64,000 nucleotides of DNA from CBFHMJ01 sp965656875 (lineage in GTDB: Bacteria; Pseudomonadota; Gammaproteobacteria; Enterobacterales; Alteromonadaceae). The notes beneath the pieces were generated by a model, which was not told the origin of the DNA, did not search any database, and was given only the letters and a program-made list of their open reading frames with translations. Within the stretch, counting starts at the first letter, position 1. Every line of letters begins with the position of its first letter. The DNA is taken from NCBI GenBank assembly GCA_965656875.1, contig CBFHMJ010000018.1, forward strand, positions 1 through 64,000, read 5' to 3'. Made by a program: the position numbers and the translations under genes. Shown here piece after piece: positions 25,732 to 34,742 of the stretch.

Positions 25732-26796
25732 ATGGCTTTAATTTCTATGCGTCAGCTGTTAGATCACGCAGCTGAATTTAACTACGGTATCCCGGCGTTT
25801 AACGTTAATAACCTTGAGCAAATGCGCGCTATCATGATGGCAGCAAAAGATACTGACAGTCCGGTTATCGTTCAGGCATCTGCGGGTGCTCGTAAATATG
25901 CAGGTGCGCCATTCCTGCGTCATTTGATTTTGGCTGCAATTGAAGAATTCCCTGAAATTCCAGTGGTAATGCACCAGGATCACGGTACATCACCTGCTGT
26001 TTGTCAGCGTTCAATTCAACTAGGTTTCAGTTCAGTTATGATGGACGGTTCACTGGGCGAAGATGGTAAAACACCGGCTGACTATGATTACAACGTTGAT
26101 GTAACACGTCGCACGGTTGAAATGTCGCATGCATGCGGTGTTTCAGTTGAAGGTGAGCTTGGTTGCCTGGGATCGTTGGAAACGGGTGAAGCTGGTGAAG
26201 AAGATGGCATTGGCGCAGTAGGTAAATTGAGTAAAGAACAACTTTTGACTGACCCGGAAGAAGCGGCTCAGTTTGTTCGTGAAACTCAGGTTGACGCACT
26301 TGCAATTGCTTGCGGTACTTCTCACGGTGCCTACAAATTCAGTCGTCCTCCAACGGGTGATATTCTGGCTATCGATCGCATTAAAGAAATTCATTCGCGT
26401 ATTCCAGATACTCATCTTGTTATGCATGGCTCATCGTCTGTACCACAAGACTGGTTAGCGGTTATCAATGAATTTGGTGGCGAAATCCCAGAAACGTATG
26501 GTGTGCCAGTTGAGCAAATTTGTGAAGGTATCAAACACGGTGTACGTAAAGTAAATATCGATACTGACCTTCGTTTAGCATCAACAGGTGCGGTTCGTCG
26601 TTTCCTTGCTGAAAATCCGGCAGAGTTTGACCCGCGTAAATTCCTGAATGTTGCCACTAAAGCAATGTATGAAATCTGTAAACAGCGTTATGAAGCGTTT
26701 GGTACAGCAGGTAATGCAAGCAAAATTGATGTGATCTCACTGAATGATATGGTTAGTCGCTATGAGTCAGGTGAGTTAGTTGCTAAAGTAAACTAA
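25732..26796 (+). CDS. fba: Class II fructose-bisphosphate aldolase
   Basis: Zinc-dependent aldolase that splits or forms fructose 1,6-bisphosphate. Zinc and substrate signatures are VMHQDHGTS near 82-90, SVMMDGSLGEDG near 105-116, VEGELGCLGSLE near 140-151, HGAYKF and VMHGSSSVP. The length of 354 aa and the long insertion with GIPETYGVPVEQI fit the class II 'Calvin-cycle' (type B) subfamily found in many proteobacteria, rather than the E. coli FbaA type. It is the last gene of the tkt-epd-pgk-fba run. Confidence 0.97.
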   Translation: MALISMRQLLDHAAEFNYGIPAFNVNNLEQMRAIMMAAKDTDSPVIVQASAGARKYAGAPFLRHLILAAIEEFPEIPVVMHQDHGTSPAVCQRSIQLGFSSVMMDGSLGEDGKTPADYDYNVDVTRRTVEMSHACGVSVEGELGCLGSLETGEAGEEDGIGAVGKLSKEQLLTDPEEAAQFVRETQVDALAIACGTSHGAYKFSRPPTGDILAIDRIKEIHSRIPDTHLVMHGSSSVPQDWLAVINEFGGEIPETYGVPVEQICEGIKHGVRKVNIDTDLRLASTGAVRRFLAENPAEFDPRKFLNVATKAMYEICKQRYEAFGTAGNASKIDVISLNDMVSRYESGELVAKVN

Positions 26797-26847
26797 TTAC
26801 TGCATATACTCTTATGTGACAGTGAATCTGTTTGATGAGTATTTGAT

Positions 26848-26877
26848 AAAAAACAACCGGCATTTGCCGGTTGTTTT
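26848..26877. terminator. Bidirectional terminator between fba and accC
   Basis: A perfect 11-bp stem AAACAACCGGC/GCCGGTTGTTT with an ATTT loop has T-rich sequence on the exit side of both strands. It lies between convergent genes. Confidence 0.9.
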
Positions 26878-26895
26878 GTTTTCGGATGGTGGAAA

Positions 26896-28242
26896 TTAAC
26901 CTTTTGCCGTTAATTTCTTTTCCAGATAGTGGATATTGGTACCACCGTTCTGGAAGTTTTCATCGCCCATAATTTCTTTATGCAGGTCGATGTTTGTTTT
27001 GATACCGTCAATAACGATTTCGTTTAGTGCGTGACGCATACGAGCAATGGCAACGCCGCGATTCTCACCGTAAGTAATCAGCTTTCCAACCATTGAGTCA
27101 TAGTGAGGCGGTACTGAATATTCAGCATAAATGTGCGAATCCCAACGGATACCCAGGCCACCCGGAGGATGGAATCGAGTAATTTTACCCGGTGATGGGA
27201 TAAACGTTTCAGGATCTTCAGCATTGATACGGCACTCAATCGCATGACCTCGGATTTGAATATCATCCTGAGTAAATGACAGTGGCTGACCGGCTGCAAC
27301 ACGTAATTGTTCTTTTATCAGATCAACACCAGTAACCATTTCCGTTACCGGATGCTCAACCTGAATACGAGTATTCATTTCGATGAAGTAGAATTCGCCA
27401 TTCTCGTAAAGGAATTCAAAGGTACCCGCACCACGATATTCGATTTCAATACAGGCTCGAACACAACGCTCACCGATGTAGCGACGCATTGACTCAGTAA
27501 TACCTGGTGCCGGAGCTTCTTCGACTACTTTCTGGTGACGACGTTGCATTGAGCAATCGCGCTCACCCAGATGCACAGCATTACCTTGACCATCGGCTAA
27601 AACCTGAACTTCAACGTGACGAGGGTTTTCAAGGAATTTCTCCATGTAAACCTGGTCGTTTCCGAATGCAACGCGTGCTTCAGAACGTGTCATTTCAATG
27701 GATGATACCAGTTCAGATTCTTCGCGAACAACACGCATACCGCGGCCACCGCCACCACCAGATGCTTTGATGATCACCGGGTAACCGATACGTTTTGCAA
27801 TACTTAGATTTTTTTCTGCATCGTCGGTAAGTACACCGTCAGAACCCGGTACACATGGCACACCCGCTTTTTTCATTGCTTCGATGGCCGATACTTTATC
27901 ACCCATCAAACGAATGCTTTCTGGCTTAGGTCCAATGAAAATGAAACCGCTGTTTTCAACTTGCTCGGCAAAATCAGCATTTTCAGCCAGGAAGCCGTAG
28001 CCGGGATGAATCGCAACTGCATCAGAAATTTCTGCGGCTGCAATGATACGAGGAATATTCAGGTAACTGTCTGTCGCAGCTGGTTTACCCAGACAAATAG
28101 ACTCATCTGCCAGTAGAACGTGTTTTAAATTCTTGTCAGCGGTCGAGTGAACAGCAACTGTCTTGATACCGAGTTCTTTACATGCGCGTAAGATACGCAA
28201 TGCAATTTCTCCTCGGTTAGCGATGACAACTTTATCTAACAT
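26896..28242 (-). CDS. accC: Biotin carboxylase subunit of acetyl-CoA carboxylase
   Basis: ATP-grasp enzyme that carboxylates biotin on AccB, the first half-reaction of malonyl-CoA synthesis. It begins LDKVVIANRGEIALRILRA and contains the ATP loop KASGGGGGRGMRVV, MEKFLENPRHVEVQVL and the biotin carboxylase motif FIEMNTRIQVEHPVTE. At 448 aa it is full length. It follows accB after 16 bases in the order aroQ-accB-accC. Confidence 0.98.
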   Translation of the reverse strand: MLDKVVIANRGEIALRILRACKELGIKTVAVHSTADKNLKHVLLADESICLGKPAATDSYLNIPRIIAAAEISDAVAIHPGYGFLAENADFAEQVENSGFIFIGPKPESIRLMGDKVSAIEAMKKAGVPCVPGSDGVLTDDAEKNLSIAKRIGYPVIIKASGGGGGRGMRVVREESELVSSIEMTRSEARVAFGNDQVYMEKFLENPRHVEVQVLADGQGNAVHLGERDCSMQRRHQKVVEEAPAPGITESMRRYIGERCVRACIEIEYRGAGTFEFLYENGEFYFIEMNTRIQVEHPVTEMVTGVDLIKEQLRVAAGQPLSFTQDDIQIRGHAIECRINAEDPETFIPSPGKITRFHPPGGLGIRWDSHIYAEYSVPPHYDSMVGKLITYGENRGVAIARMRHALNEIVIDGIKTNIDLHKEIMGDENFQNGGTNIHYLEKKLTAKG

Positions 28243-28258
28243 AATAAGGGATCACTCT

Positions 28259-28714
28259 TTATTCGATGATGAATAGTGGCTGTTCAAATTCTACTGGCTC
28301 TTCGTTTTCTACAACAATTGCAACGATTTTGCCTGATTTGTCTGCTTCAATCTGATTCATCATTTTCATTGCTTCGATGATACACAGTACGTCGCCTGCA
28401 TTTACAGTATCACCGACTTCTACGAATGCTTTAGAATCTGGAGACGCGGCACGATAGAAAGTACCAACCATAGGAGAAAGTACTTGATGGCCATTTGATT
28501 TAGGTGCTTCAGGAGCTGCATCAGTTGTTGCCGGTGCTGCTGGTGCAGCGGCTGGAGCAGGAGCGGGAGCAGAAAAGACTTGCTGTGGTGCTGCAAAAAC
28601 GGGTTCTGCGTCGCGACGAATGCGTACTGATTCTTCGCCTTCAGAGATTTCAAGCTCAGAGATGCCTGATTCTTCAACTAACTCGATTAGTTTTTTAATT
28701 TTACGAATATCCAT
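28259..28714 (-). CDS. accB: Biotin carboxyl carrier protein of acetyl-CoA carboxylase
   Basis: Carries biotin between AccC and AccAD. The N-terminal helix (DIRKIKKLIELVEESGISEL) is followed by an Ala/Pro-rich flexible linker at about 40-72 and a C-terminal biotinyl domain with VLSPMVGTFYRA and the EAMKMM motif, whose Lys at about 117 is the biotinylation site. The length of 151 aa is normal. It is the middle gene of aroQ-accB-accC. Confidence 0.98.
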   Translation of the reverse strand: MDIRKIKKLIELVEESGISELEISEGEESVRIRRDAEPVFAAPQQVFSAPAPAPAAAPAAPATTDAAPEAPKSNGHQVLSPMVGTFYRAASPDSKAFVEVGDTVNAGDVLCIIEAMKMMNQIEADKSGKIVAIVVENEEPVEFEQPLFIIE

Positions 28715-28729
28715 GAAAGATCCTGCCTG

Positions 28730-29188
28730 TTAAATGTTTTTCAAGTAATCGACGGCGGCTTCCAACGCAAAGGTATAACCGTTTGCGCCCAAGCCACAAA
28801 TAACACCAACTGCCACATCAGAAAGATAAGAATGATGCCTGAAAGGCTCACGAGCATGGACATTCGACAGATGAACTTCAATGAAGGGAATCGAAACCGA
28901 TAACAATGCGTCGCGTAGCGCTACGCTGGTATGAGTAAATGCACCGGGATTGATAATGATGAAGTCTGTTTTCTGGAATGCGTCATGAATTCTATCGATG
29001 AGCAGGTGTTCGGCATTTGACTGGAGGTGATCCAGTTCAATGGTTGCGTGTTCATATGAAGCGGCATGTTCGGATAACTGGCTGATAATGTCATCCAGCG
29101 TTTGTGAGCCATAAACTGCTGGCTCTCGCTTGCCTAACATATTCAGGTTTGGGCCATTCAGAACTAAAATGTTTAATTTTGCCGTCAT
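28730..29188 (-). CDS. aroQ: Type II 3-dehydroquinate dehydratase
   Basis: Dehydrates 3-dehydroquinate in the shikimate pathway. The family signatures NGPNLNMLGKREPAVYG (with the catalytic Tyr), IINPGAFTHTSVALRDAL and IEVHLSNVHAREPFRHHSY are all present. The ATG at 29188 gives 152 aa; an in-frame TTG at 29197 is unlikely. No strong ribosome binding site is seen. It lies upstream of accB with a 15-base gap, an arrangement common in gammaproteobacteria. Confidence 0.96.
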   Translation of the reverse strand: MTAKLNILVLNGPNLNMLGKREPAVYGSQTLDDIISQLSEHAASYEHATIELDHLQSNAEHLLIDRIHDAFQKTDFIIINPGAFTHTSVALRDALLSVSIPFIEVHLSNVHAREPFRHHSYLSDVAVGVICGLGANGYTFALEAAVDYLKNI

Positions 29189-29522
29189 AATTCGCAACTT
29201 GCCTGATAAATTCGGTTATTGTGCTTTCAGTTGTAAAAGATAGAGTCGCTCTTAAGGTTTACAATGCAATATCTGACTTTTTGTATCGATTTTACATTTG
29301 AGCTGTATTTTATCTGAACAACAAAGTGCGGTCCGTCAATAATAGCGGATTTTCAACGAAAATAGCAGCAAAATACTGGTCTAATGAGCGAGATTCTATA
29401 GAAGGGTGACTGAAAAAAGCACGGAATTGAATATAAGAGAAGAAAATTTGCGGACGTTTTATAACCAGAGAGTGTGTAATTTCGATGGTTGTGACAAAAT
29501 CACACACTATTTGTATTATTAA
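29189..29522. other. Intergenic region upstream of aroQ-accB-accC
   Basis: About 330 AT-rich bases between the end of the adenine deaminase gene and aroQ, both on minus. It must hold the aroQ-accBC promoter; TTGTAA and TATCTT spaced 16 bases on the minus strand (about 29238-29265) are a weak candidate. No convincing gene or terminator was seen. Confidence 0.45.
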
Positions 29523-30551
29523 TTACAGTTCGCTGCTGTTCTCTGCAAAATCATCGAGATTTCTCAGTAGTTCTGACTTTCGTTCCGGTTCAGCAAAACT
29601 GGCTTCAATCGCATTTCGTGATAATTGTACGGCTTGCGCATGTTTCATGGACAATGCTTGTGACAAAGCAACAAAGTTTTCCGTCATATAACCGCCAAAG
29701 TAAGCCGGATCATCTGAATTTACGGTTACTGCCAGACCTTTATCCAGCATCGTCAGGATATTGTGTTCTGACATGTCCTGAAAGACTTTAAGTCGTGTGT
29801 TGGAAAGTGGACAGACAGTTAATGCAATGCGTTCCTTAGCCAGCTTTTCCATTAATACTTCATCTTCAATCGCCCGAACACCGTGATCAATACGTGTAAT
29901 TTGTAGTTTCTCAAGCGCTTCCCAAATGTACGATGCCGGACCTTCTTCGCCTGCATGCGCAACGGTGGTATAGCCCTGTTTAATCGCTTCAGCAAAAACA
30001 CGAGCAAACTTTTCTGGAGGATGTCCAACTTCGGAGCTGTCCAGACCAATGCCAAAAATCTTATCTTTAAATGGTTCTGCCTGTTTTAGAGTCTCGAAGG
30101 CTGCTTCTTCTGACAGATGGCGAAGAAAACACATGATGAGTTTCGAGGTGATGCCGTATTGTTCTTCTGCATCGTGTAATGCACGACTGATGCCTGTAAT
30201 AACCGTTTTAAACGAAATCCCGCGATCAGTATGGGTTTGAGGATCAAAAAACGGCTCGACGTGTTGAACATTTTGTTCGTGGCAACGTGAAAGCCAGTGC
30301 CAGGTCAAATCATAAAAATCCTGTTCATGAATAAGCGCATCAGCCCCTTGATAATAAAGGTCGAGAAATTCTTGAAGATTATTAAAGTCGTAAGCTTCTT
30401 TGAGTGCTTCTGCTGAAGGGTAGGGAAGTGTCAGCTTATTTCGTTTCGCCAGCTCAAACATGAGTTCTGGCTCCAGGCTTCCTTCAATATGGATGTGAAG
30501 TTCTACTTTGGGTAGAGCATTTAAAAATGCAGTACTGATATGCTGAGTCAT
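29523..30551 (-). CDS. Adenine deaminase (adenosine deaminase superfamily)
   Basis: Zinc amidohydrolase of 342 aa. Metal and catalytic motifs are VELHIHIEGS (His 19 and 21), HAGEEGP, the RIDHGVRA strand and NSDDPAYFGGY. The stretches NNLQEFLDLYYQGADAL, VEPFFDPQTHTDRG and GLDSSEVGHPPEKF match the branch shown in Pseudomonas and yeast to deaminate adenine rather than adenosine. Annotation by family alone would call it adenosine deaminase. It makes hypoxanthine for purine salvage. Flanking genes give no further clue; it appears monocistronic. Confidence 0.88.
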   Translation of the reverse strand: MTQHISTAFLNALPKVELHIHIEGSLEPELMFELAKRNKLTLPYPSAEALKEAYDFNNLQEFLDLYYQGADALIHEQDFYDLTWHWLSRCHEQNVQHVEPFFDPQTHTDRGISFKTVITGISRALHDAEEQYGITSKLIMCFLRHLSEEAAFETLKQAEPFKDKIFGIGLDSSEVGHPPEKFARVFAEAIKQGYTTVAHAGEEGPASYIWEALEKLQITRIDHGVRAIEDEVLMEKLAKERIALTVCPLSNTRLKVFQDMSEHNILTMLDKGLAVTVNSDDPAYFGGYMTENFVALSQALSMKHAQAVQLSRNAIEASFAEPERKSELLRNLDDFAENSSEL

Positions 30552-30600
30552 ATGCTCTCCTTGTTATATGAACCTGAAAACAGGTTCTGTTAGATGGAGA

Positions 30601-30633
30601 AAAGCTGACAAAGCATGTGACTTTGTCAGCTTT
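30601..30633 (-). terminator. Long perfect hairpin after the DUF1684 gene
   Basis: A 13-bp perfect stem AAAGCTGACAAAG/CTTTGTCAGCTTT with a 7-base loop lies about 50 bases beyond the DUF1684 stop and before the adenine deaminase gene. The minus strand continues with TTTTCTCC, a moderate T run. Confidence 0.75.
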
Positions 30634-30683
30634 AAATTGGGTTTAACAGGAGAGAGTACCAGTCTTTAGGGAATTAACAAACC

Positions 30684-31592
30684 TTAATGATGATAAGATT
30701 TCTCTCCAGCCGTTACTGCCAGTTTCAGTTTGTTCTGTGGTGGTGGTAATGGACAAGTCGCATATTTGCTAAATACGCATGGCGGGTTATAAGCGCGGTT
30801 GAAATCCAGAGAAACGGTATTGCTTCCTTCTGCTGGTTTGCTGATATAGATAAAACGACCGGCACCATAGGTGTCTTTACCATTTGTTTTGTCGCCAAAG
30901 ACGATGAACAGCTCTTCACCGGCATCCATGGTATCTAATGAATATTGCTTACCTTGATAAGTAAATTCTACTTTACCTGGCGATGCCGTTTCTGTTTGAA
31001 AATCCAGGATATTAGGTACGGCAATTTTCTTACCGCCTTCATACGGCGTGAAAGTACCTTTTACAATCCAGTCTTTCTTTTCAGGAAAATAGGTTAGTTC
31101 ATCAAGGCCTGTTTTCTTTGGTAGAAGTTTATTCTTCACTCGAACAGCGAATTTTCCATTTCGTTCGATAACATAAAAAAGTAATGGGCCGTGTGACAGA
31201 ATCGTTGTTTTCTCCTGCTGGTCTGTTCTTAATTCTTTTTTATATACCAATACATTGGTTTCGTCGGTTACCAGACTACCAGGAGGAAAGTTAGCAATGA
31301 CTTTGTCGTCAACCAGAAACAGATTACCCAGATACTCAGGGGAATGTCCTTTGGGGAGAATAACTTTATTATCTTTTGCGCTTCCTACTGTATTCATTCC
31401 TTTTTCCAGCCAAAACAGGCCAGTTAGCGATAACCATCCATCGTTTTTCAGTAGACCTTTACGGCGCTCATTTTTCCATTTGGATAATTCAGATTTATAG
31501 GCTTTACTCAGTGAGCCATCTTCAGCTGCGGTAGCCGATAAGCTCAGTAGACCGGCGAGCAAGATAACCAGGGTTATGCGTAGTGACTGCAT
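30684..31592 (-). CDS. Secreted DUF1684 domain protein
   Basis: A 302-aa protein with a signal peptide (MQSLRITLVILLAGLLSLSA, cleavage near residue 22). The mature part has the DUF1684 pattern: SKWKNERRKGLLKNDGWLSL, GLFWLEKGMNTVGS, then a beta-rich domain ending with FNRAYNPPCVFSKYATCPLPP, which contains two Cys. The family has no known function; some members are annotated near hydrolases. The ATG at 31592 follows AGAGGAAA; the longer frame to 31622 lacks a site. Likely periplasmic and monocistronic. Confidence 0.88.
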   Translation of the reverse strand: MQSLRITLVILLAGLLSLSATAAEDGSLSKAYKSELSKWKNERRKGLLKNDGWLSLTGLFWLEKGMNTVGSAKDNKVILPKGHSPEYLGNLFLVDDKVIANFPPGSLVTDETNVLVYKKELRTDQQEKTTILSHGPLLFYVIERNGKFAVRVKNKLLPKKTGLDELTYFPEKKDWIVKGTFTPYEGGKKIAVPNILDFQTETASPGKVEFTYQGKQYSLDTMDAGEELFIVFGDKTNGKDTYGAGRFIYISKPAEGSNTVSLDFNRAYNPPCVFSKYATCPLPPPQNKLKLAVTAGEKSYHH

Positions 31593-31926
31593 ATTGTTTC
31601 CTCTGCATGAATATTGAATCACTACGGTATGTTCTTATTATTCATTGATGTAGTGACGATTGGTTAAAAAATTGAAAACAGAATATCAAATCAATAACAA
31701 TTTTCCATGTCGAGACAGAAAATTGTTGAGAAAATTATGACAATACTTCCCCGGATGGTTTGATATTGCATGAAGCTAATCGTGAGATGGTGACCTGAGG
31801 AGCGATCAGGGGATAAATCACTGAATGAGTCGATAATGTTTTGACGATACGTTGTTTTATCGACTCATTATTATTAATAGCGGTTGTAAGCTCTATTGGC
31901 TAACGGCCAATAGAGCCTGGACATTG
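31593..31926. other. Intergenic region with two long inverted repeats downstream of hemL
   Basis: No gene is seen. Two strong inverted repeats occur: AATGAGTCGATAA/TTATCGACTCATT (31824-31836 and 31857-31869, 13-bp arms, 20-base spacer) and GCTCTATTGGC/GCCAATAGAGC (31890-31900 and 31906-31916, 11-bp arms). The second lies ten bases beyond the hemL stop and may be its terminator despite lacking a T run. The first is unexplained. Confidence 0.7.
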
Positions 31927-33210
31927 CTACAAAGCTGCAAATGAGCGACGTGCAGCTTCAATCGTTTTTTGAATAACAGTTTCATCGTGCGCCGTGGATA
32001 CAAATCCAGCTTCAAAAGCTGATGGTGCAAGATAAACACCGTTATCCAACATCAGGTGGAAGAAGCGTTTAAACTTTTCGGTATCGCATGCTGTCGCCTG
32101 AGCAAAACTGGAAACGGAAGTTTCTTTAGTAAAGAAGATACCAAACATTCCACCAATATGATTCGTATAGACATCAACGTTGTGTTCTTCTGCCGCTTGC
32201 TTGATGCCTTCTGCCAGCATTTTTGCACTTGCTGTCAATGTTTCATAGATACCGGGTTTAGACAGCTCATTTAGTGCTGCAAGTCCGGCGGCCATTGCTA
32301 CTGGATTACCGGATAAGGTTCCAGCCTGATAAACCGGACCTACCGGCGCGATATAATCCATGATTTCGGCTTTACCGCCAAACGCACCAACTGGCATTCC
32401 GCCACCAATAACTTTACCCAACGTGGTCAGATCTGGCTTGATGCCGAAATATTCCTGAACTCCACCGGCGGCTACGCGAAATCCTGTCATTACTTCATCA
32501 AAAATTAAAACTGAACCATATTGGTCACAGATATCACGTAGCCCCTGAAGGAAACCCTCTACCGGAATAATACAATTCATGTTTCCGGCAACCGGTTCGA
32601 CGATAATGCACGCAATATCATCGCCATATTTTGCAAAGACTTCTTTTACCTGCTCCAGATCGTTAAATGAAACGGTTAACGTATGTTGAGCGACATCTTC
32701 AGGAATGCCTGGGGAATTTGGTACGCCCAGTGTCAGAGCGCCCGATCCAGCTTTAACTAAGAGTGAATCTGCGTGGCCGTGATAACAGCCTTCAAATTTA
32801 AGGATTTTATTACGGTTGGTATAGCCTCGTGCCAAACGAATAGCACTCATGGTTGCTTCTGTGCCGGAGCTCACCATTCTGATTTTGTCGATTGATGGCA
32901 CCATTGATTTTACTTTTTGGGCCATAGTTACTTCGATTTCAGTGGGTGCGCCGTAGCTCAGGCCGTTTTCTACTGCTTCAAGCACGGCTTGTTTGATCGC
33001 CGGGTGATTGTGGCCGAGAATCATAGGACCCCAGGAACCGATGTAATCAATATATTGCTTGCCATCTGCATCGGTAATATAAGCGCCTTCGGCTGAGGCG
33101 ATAAACCGTGGGGAGCCACCGACACCGGCAAATGCGCGAACTGGAGAGTTCACGCCGCCAGGGATATGTTGCTGAGCTTGATCGAATAATTGTTCAGAAT
33201 GCGTTGTCAT
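31927..33210 (-). CDS. hemL: Glutamate-1-semialdehyde 2,1-aminomutase
   Basis: PLP enzyme that forms 5-aminolevulinate, the first committed tetrapyrrole precursor of the C5 pathway. The start SEQLFDQAQQHIPGGVNSPV, the GTEATMSAIRLARG strand, FDEVMTGFRV and TTLGKVIGGGMPVGAFGG (PLP-binding Lys) are all present. From the ATG at 33210 the protein is 427 aa (E. coli 426); the longer frame to 33288 overlaps pyrB and is not family-like. It lies 16 bases after pyrB and one gene cluster away from hemJ. Confidence 0.97.
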   Translation of the reverse strand: MTTHSEQLFDQAQQHIPGGVNSPVRAFAGVGGSPRFIASAEGAYITDADGKQYIDYIGSWGPMILGHNHPAIKQAVLEAVENGLSYGAPTEIEVTMAQKVKSMVPSIDKIRMVSSGTEATMSAIRLARGYTNRNKILKFEGCYHGHADSLLVKAGSGALTLGVPNSPGIPEDVAQHTLTVSFNDLEQVKEVFAKYGDDIACIIVEPVAGNMNCIIPVEGFLQGLRDICDQYGSVLIFDEVMTGFRVAAGGVQEYFGIKPDLTTLGKVIGGGMPVGAFGGKAEIMDYIAPVGPVYQAGTLSGNPVAMAAGLAALNELSKPGIYETLTASAKMLAEGIKQAAEEHNVDVYTNHIGGMFGIFFTKETSVSSFAQATACDTEKFKRFFHLMLDNGVYLAPSAFEAGFVSTAHDETVIQKTIEAARRSFAAL

Positions 33211-33226
33211 AGATTTTCCAGCAAAG

Positions 33227-34234
33227 TTATTTAATCGAATACCACGGAACTGTGCGTTCATATTTTTCGACGATGTCTGCAACACCAAGCGTTGCAGCGA
33301 ATAATGCCATTCTAATCAATACACCATTGTCAGCTTGTCGAAAAATCGCCAGATTTGGATTCAGATTCAGGTCATTATCAAGTTCATTCGCTTCCAGTCG
33401 GGAATCGCGTGGAAGGGGATGCATAATGACCGTGTTAGATTTACAGAATTGAGTATAAATAGCCTGATTTAGCTTAAATTTGCCACGATATTTGTTGGCT
33501 TCATCTTGAGATGGGAAGCGTTCTTCCTGAATACGGGTTTGATAGACAATATCGGCGTCGAGATTGCCTTCCAGTTGATCTGTTATATATACCTGATGGC
33601 CGTGATTGCTGACCAGATCTACGATGTAATCTGGCATTTGCAGCTCTTTAGGGGAAATAAAAGAGAATTTGATGTTTTTGTACAAGGCCAACAGTTTTGA
33701 TAAAGAGTGAACCGTTCGGCCGAACTTCAAATCACCAACCATAGCGATATGCATACCATCAATGGTTTTTTCACTGGCTGAAAGTTCTTTTTCTATTGTG
33801 AATAAGTCGAGTAACGCCTGAGTTGGATGCTCATTAGGGCCATCGCCACCATTCAGGACAGGAACACGGCTTCCTGCAGAGAATTCTTCAACAGAGCCCG
33901 CTTCAGGATGGCGCATAGCAATGACGTCACTATAGCTGCTGATAACCCGAGCTGTATCGTACAACGATTCACCTTTAGCAAGCGCAGATGATTGCATGCC
34001 TGTTGTTTCCGACACGCGGCCACCAAGCAAATTAAATGCGCAACTGAAGCTAACGCGGGTTCGGGTGCTGGGCTCGAAGAATAAGTTACCAAGGATAGCG
34101 CCATCTAACACTTTGGTGCGTTTTTGGCGCTTGGCGTAGGGTTCCATACGGCGAGCTATCGCAAAAATATCGTCGATAGCTGTTCGATCAAATTGATTAA
34201 CAGAGAGAATATGTTGGCCAGTAAAATCAGTCAT
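33227..34234 (-). CDS. pyrB: Aspartate carbamoyltransferase catalytic subunit
   Basis: Makes carbamoyl-aspartate in pyrimidine synthesis. Signatures are LFFEPSTRTRVSF (carbamoyl phosphate site), NGGDGPNEHPTQALLDLF, AMVGDLKFGRTVHSL and IMHPLPRDSRLE. At 335 aa it is somewhat longer than E. coli PyrB (311). No pyrI regulatory gene follows; hemL comes next instead. The extra length is mainly at the N terminus and C terminus. Confidence 0.96.
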   Translation of the reverse strand: MTDFTGQHILSVNQFDRTAIDDIFAIARRMEPYAKRQKRTKVLDGAILGNLFFEPSTRTRVSFSCAFNLLGGRVSETTGMQSSALAKGESLYDTARVISSYSDVIAMRHPEAGSVEEFSAGSRVPVLNGGDGPNEHPTQALLDLFTIEKELSASEKTIDGMHIAMVGDLKFGRTVHSLSKLLALYKNIKFSFISPKELQMPDYIVDLVSNHGHQVYITDQLEGNLDADIVYQTRIQEERFPSQDEANKYRGKFKLNQAIYTQFCKSNTVIMHPLPRDSRLEANELDNDLNLNPNLAIFRQADNGVLIRMALFAATLGVADIVEKYERTVPWYSIK

Positions 34235-34310
34235 AACAGGTGGATATTAAGAGCGGTGAATTTGTGGCGGCAACTATAGCAAAGTTTCCTCATTTAATCG
34301 CGTTTGTCGC

Positions 34311-34742
34311 TTAAAAAGCAGGCTTTAAAATAGCCAGAAAAATGATAACAAACAGCGCTATAACCGGAACCTCATTGAAGATTCGATAAAATTTATCGGA
34401 ACGAGTATTTCTGTCGTGTTTAAAATCAGCGAGCAACTTAAAGCAGTAAGCATGATAGGCATACAACGCAATAACGAACGTGAGTTTAATGTGCATCCAG
34501 ATGGATACTTTAAACCACTCGTAACCGTAATTGTATAACAAGCTTGCACCGAAAATTAGTGTCAGTAAGGCGAAAGGCGTGACGAAGTAAAGGAGTCGGC
34601 GTTCCATGGTTTTAAGCAATTCGCTGTTCGGGCCTTCATTGTGCATTGCATGGTAGACAAACAGGCGAGGTAAATAAAAAATCCCCGCAAACCATGCGAC
34701 CATAAAACTGACGTGCAATGCTTTTATAATTAGTAACGTCAT
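34311..34742 (-). CDS. hemJ: HemJ-type protoporphyrinogen oxidase family membrane protein
   Basis: A 143-aa membrane protein with four hydrophobic segments. It starts LLIIKALHVSFMVAWFAGIF and has LPRLFVYHA with conserved His, then MHIKLTFVIALYAYHAYC and RIFNEVPVIALFVII, the pattern of the UPF0093/HemJ family. HemJ oxidises protoporphyrinogen IX in bacteria lacking HemG or HemY. The nearby hemL is consistent. Its ATG overlaps the clc stop codon by four bases, so translation is probably coupled. Confidence 0.9.
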   Translation of the reverse strand: MTLLIIKALHVSFMVAWFAGIFYLPRLFVYHAMHNEGPNSELLKTMERRLLYFVTPFALLTLIFGASLLYNYGYEWFKVSIWMHIKLTFVIALYAYHAYCFKLLADFKHDRNTRSDKFYRIFNEVPVIALFVIIFLAILKPAF

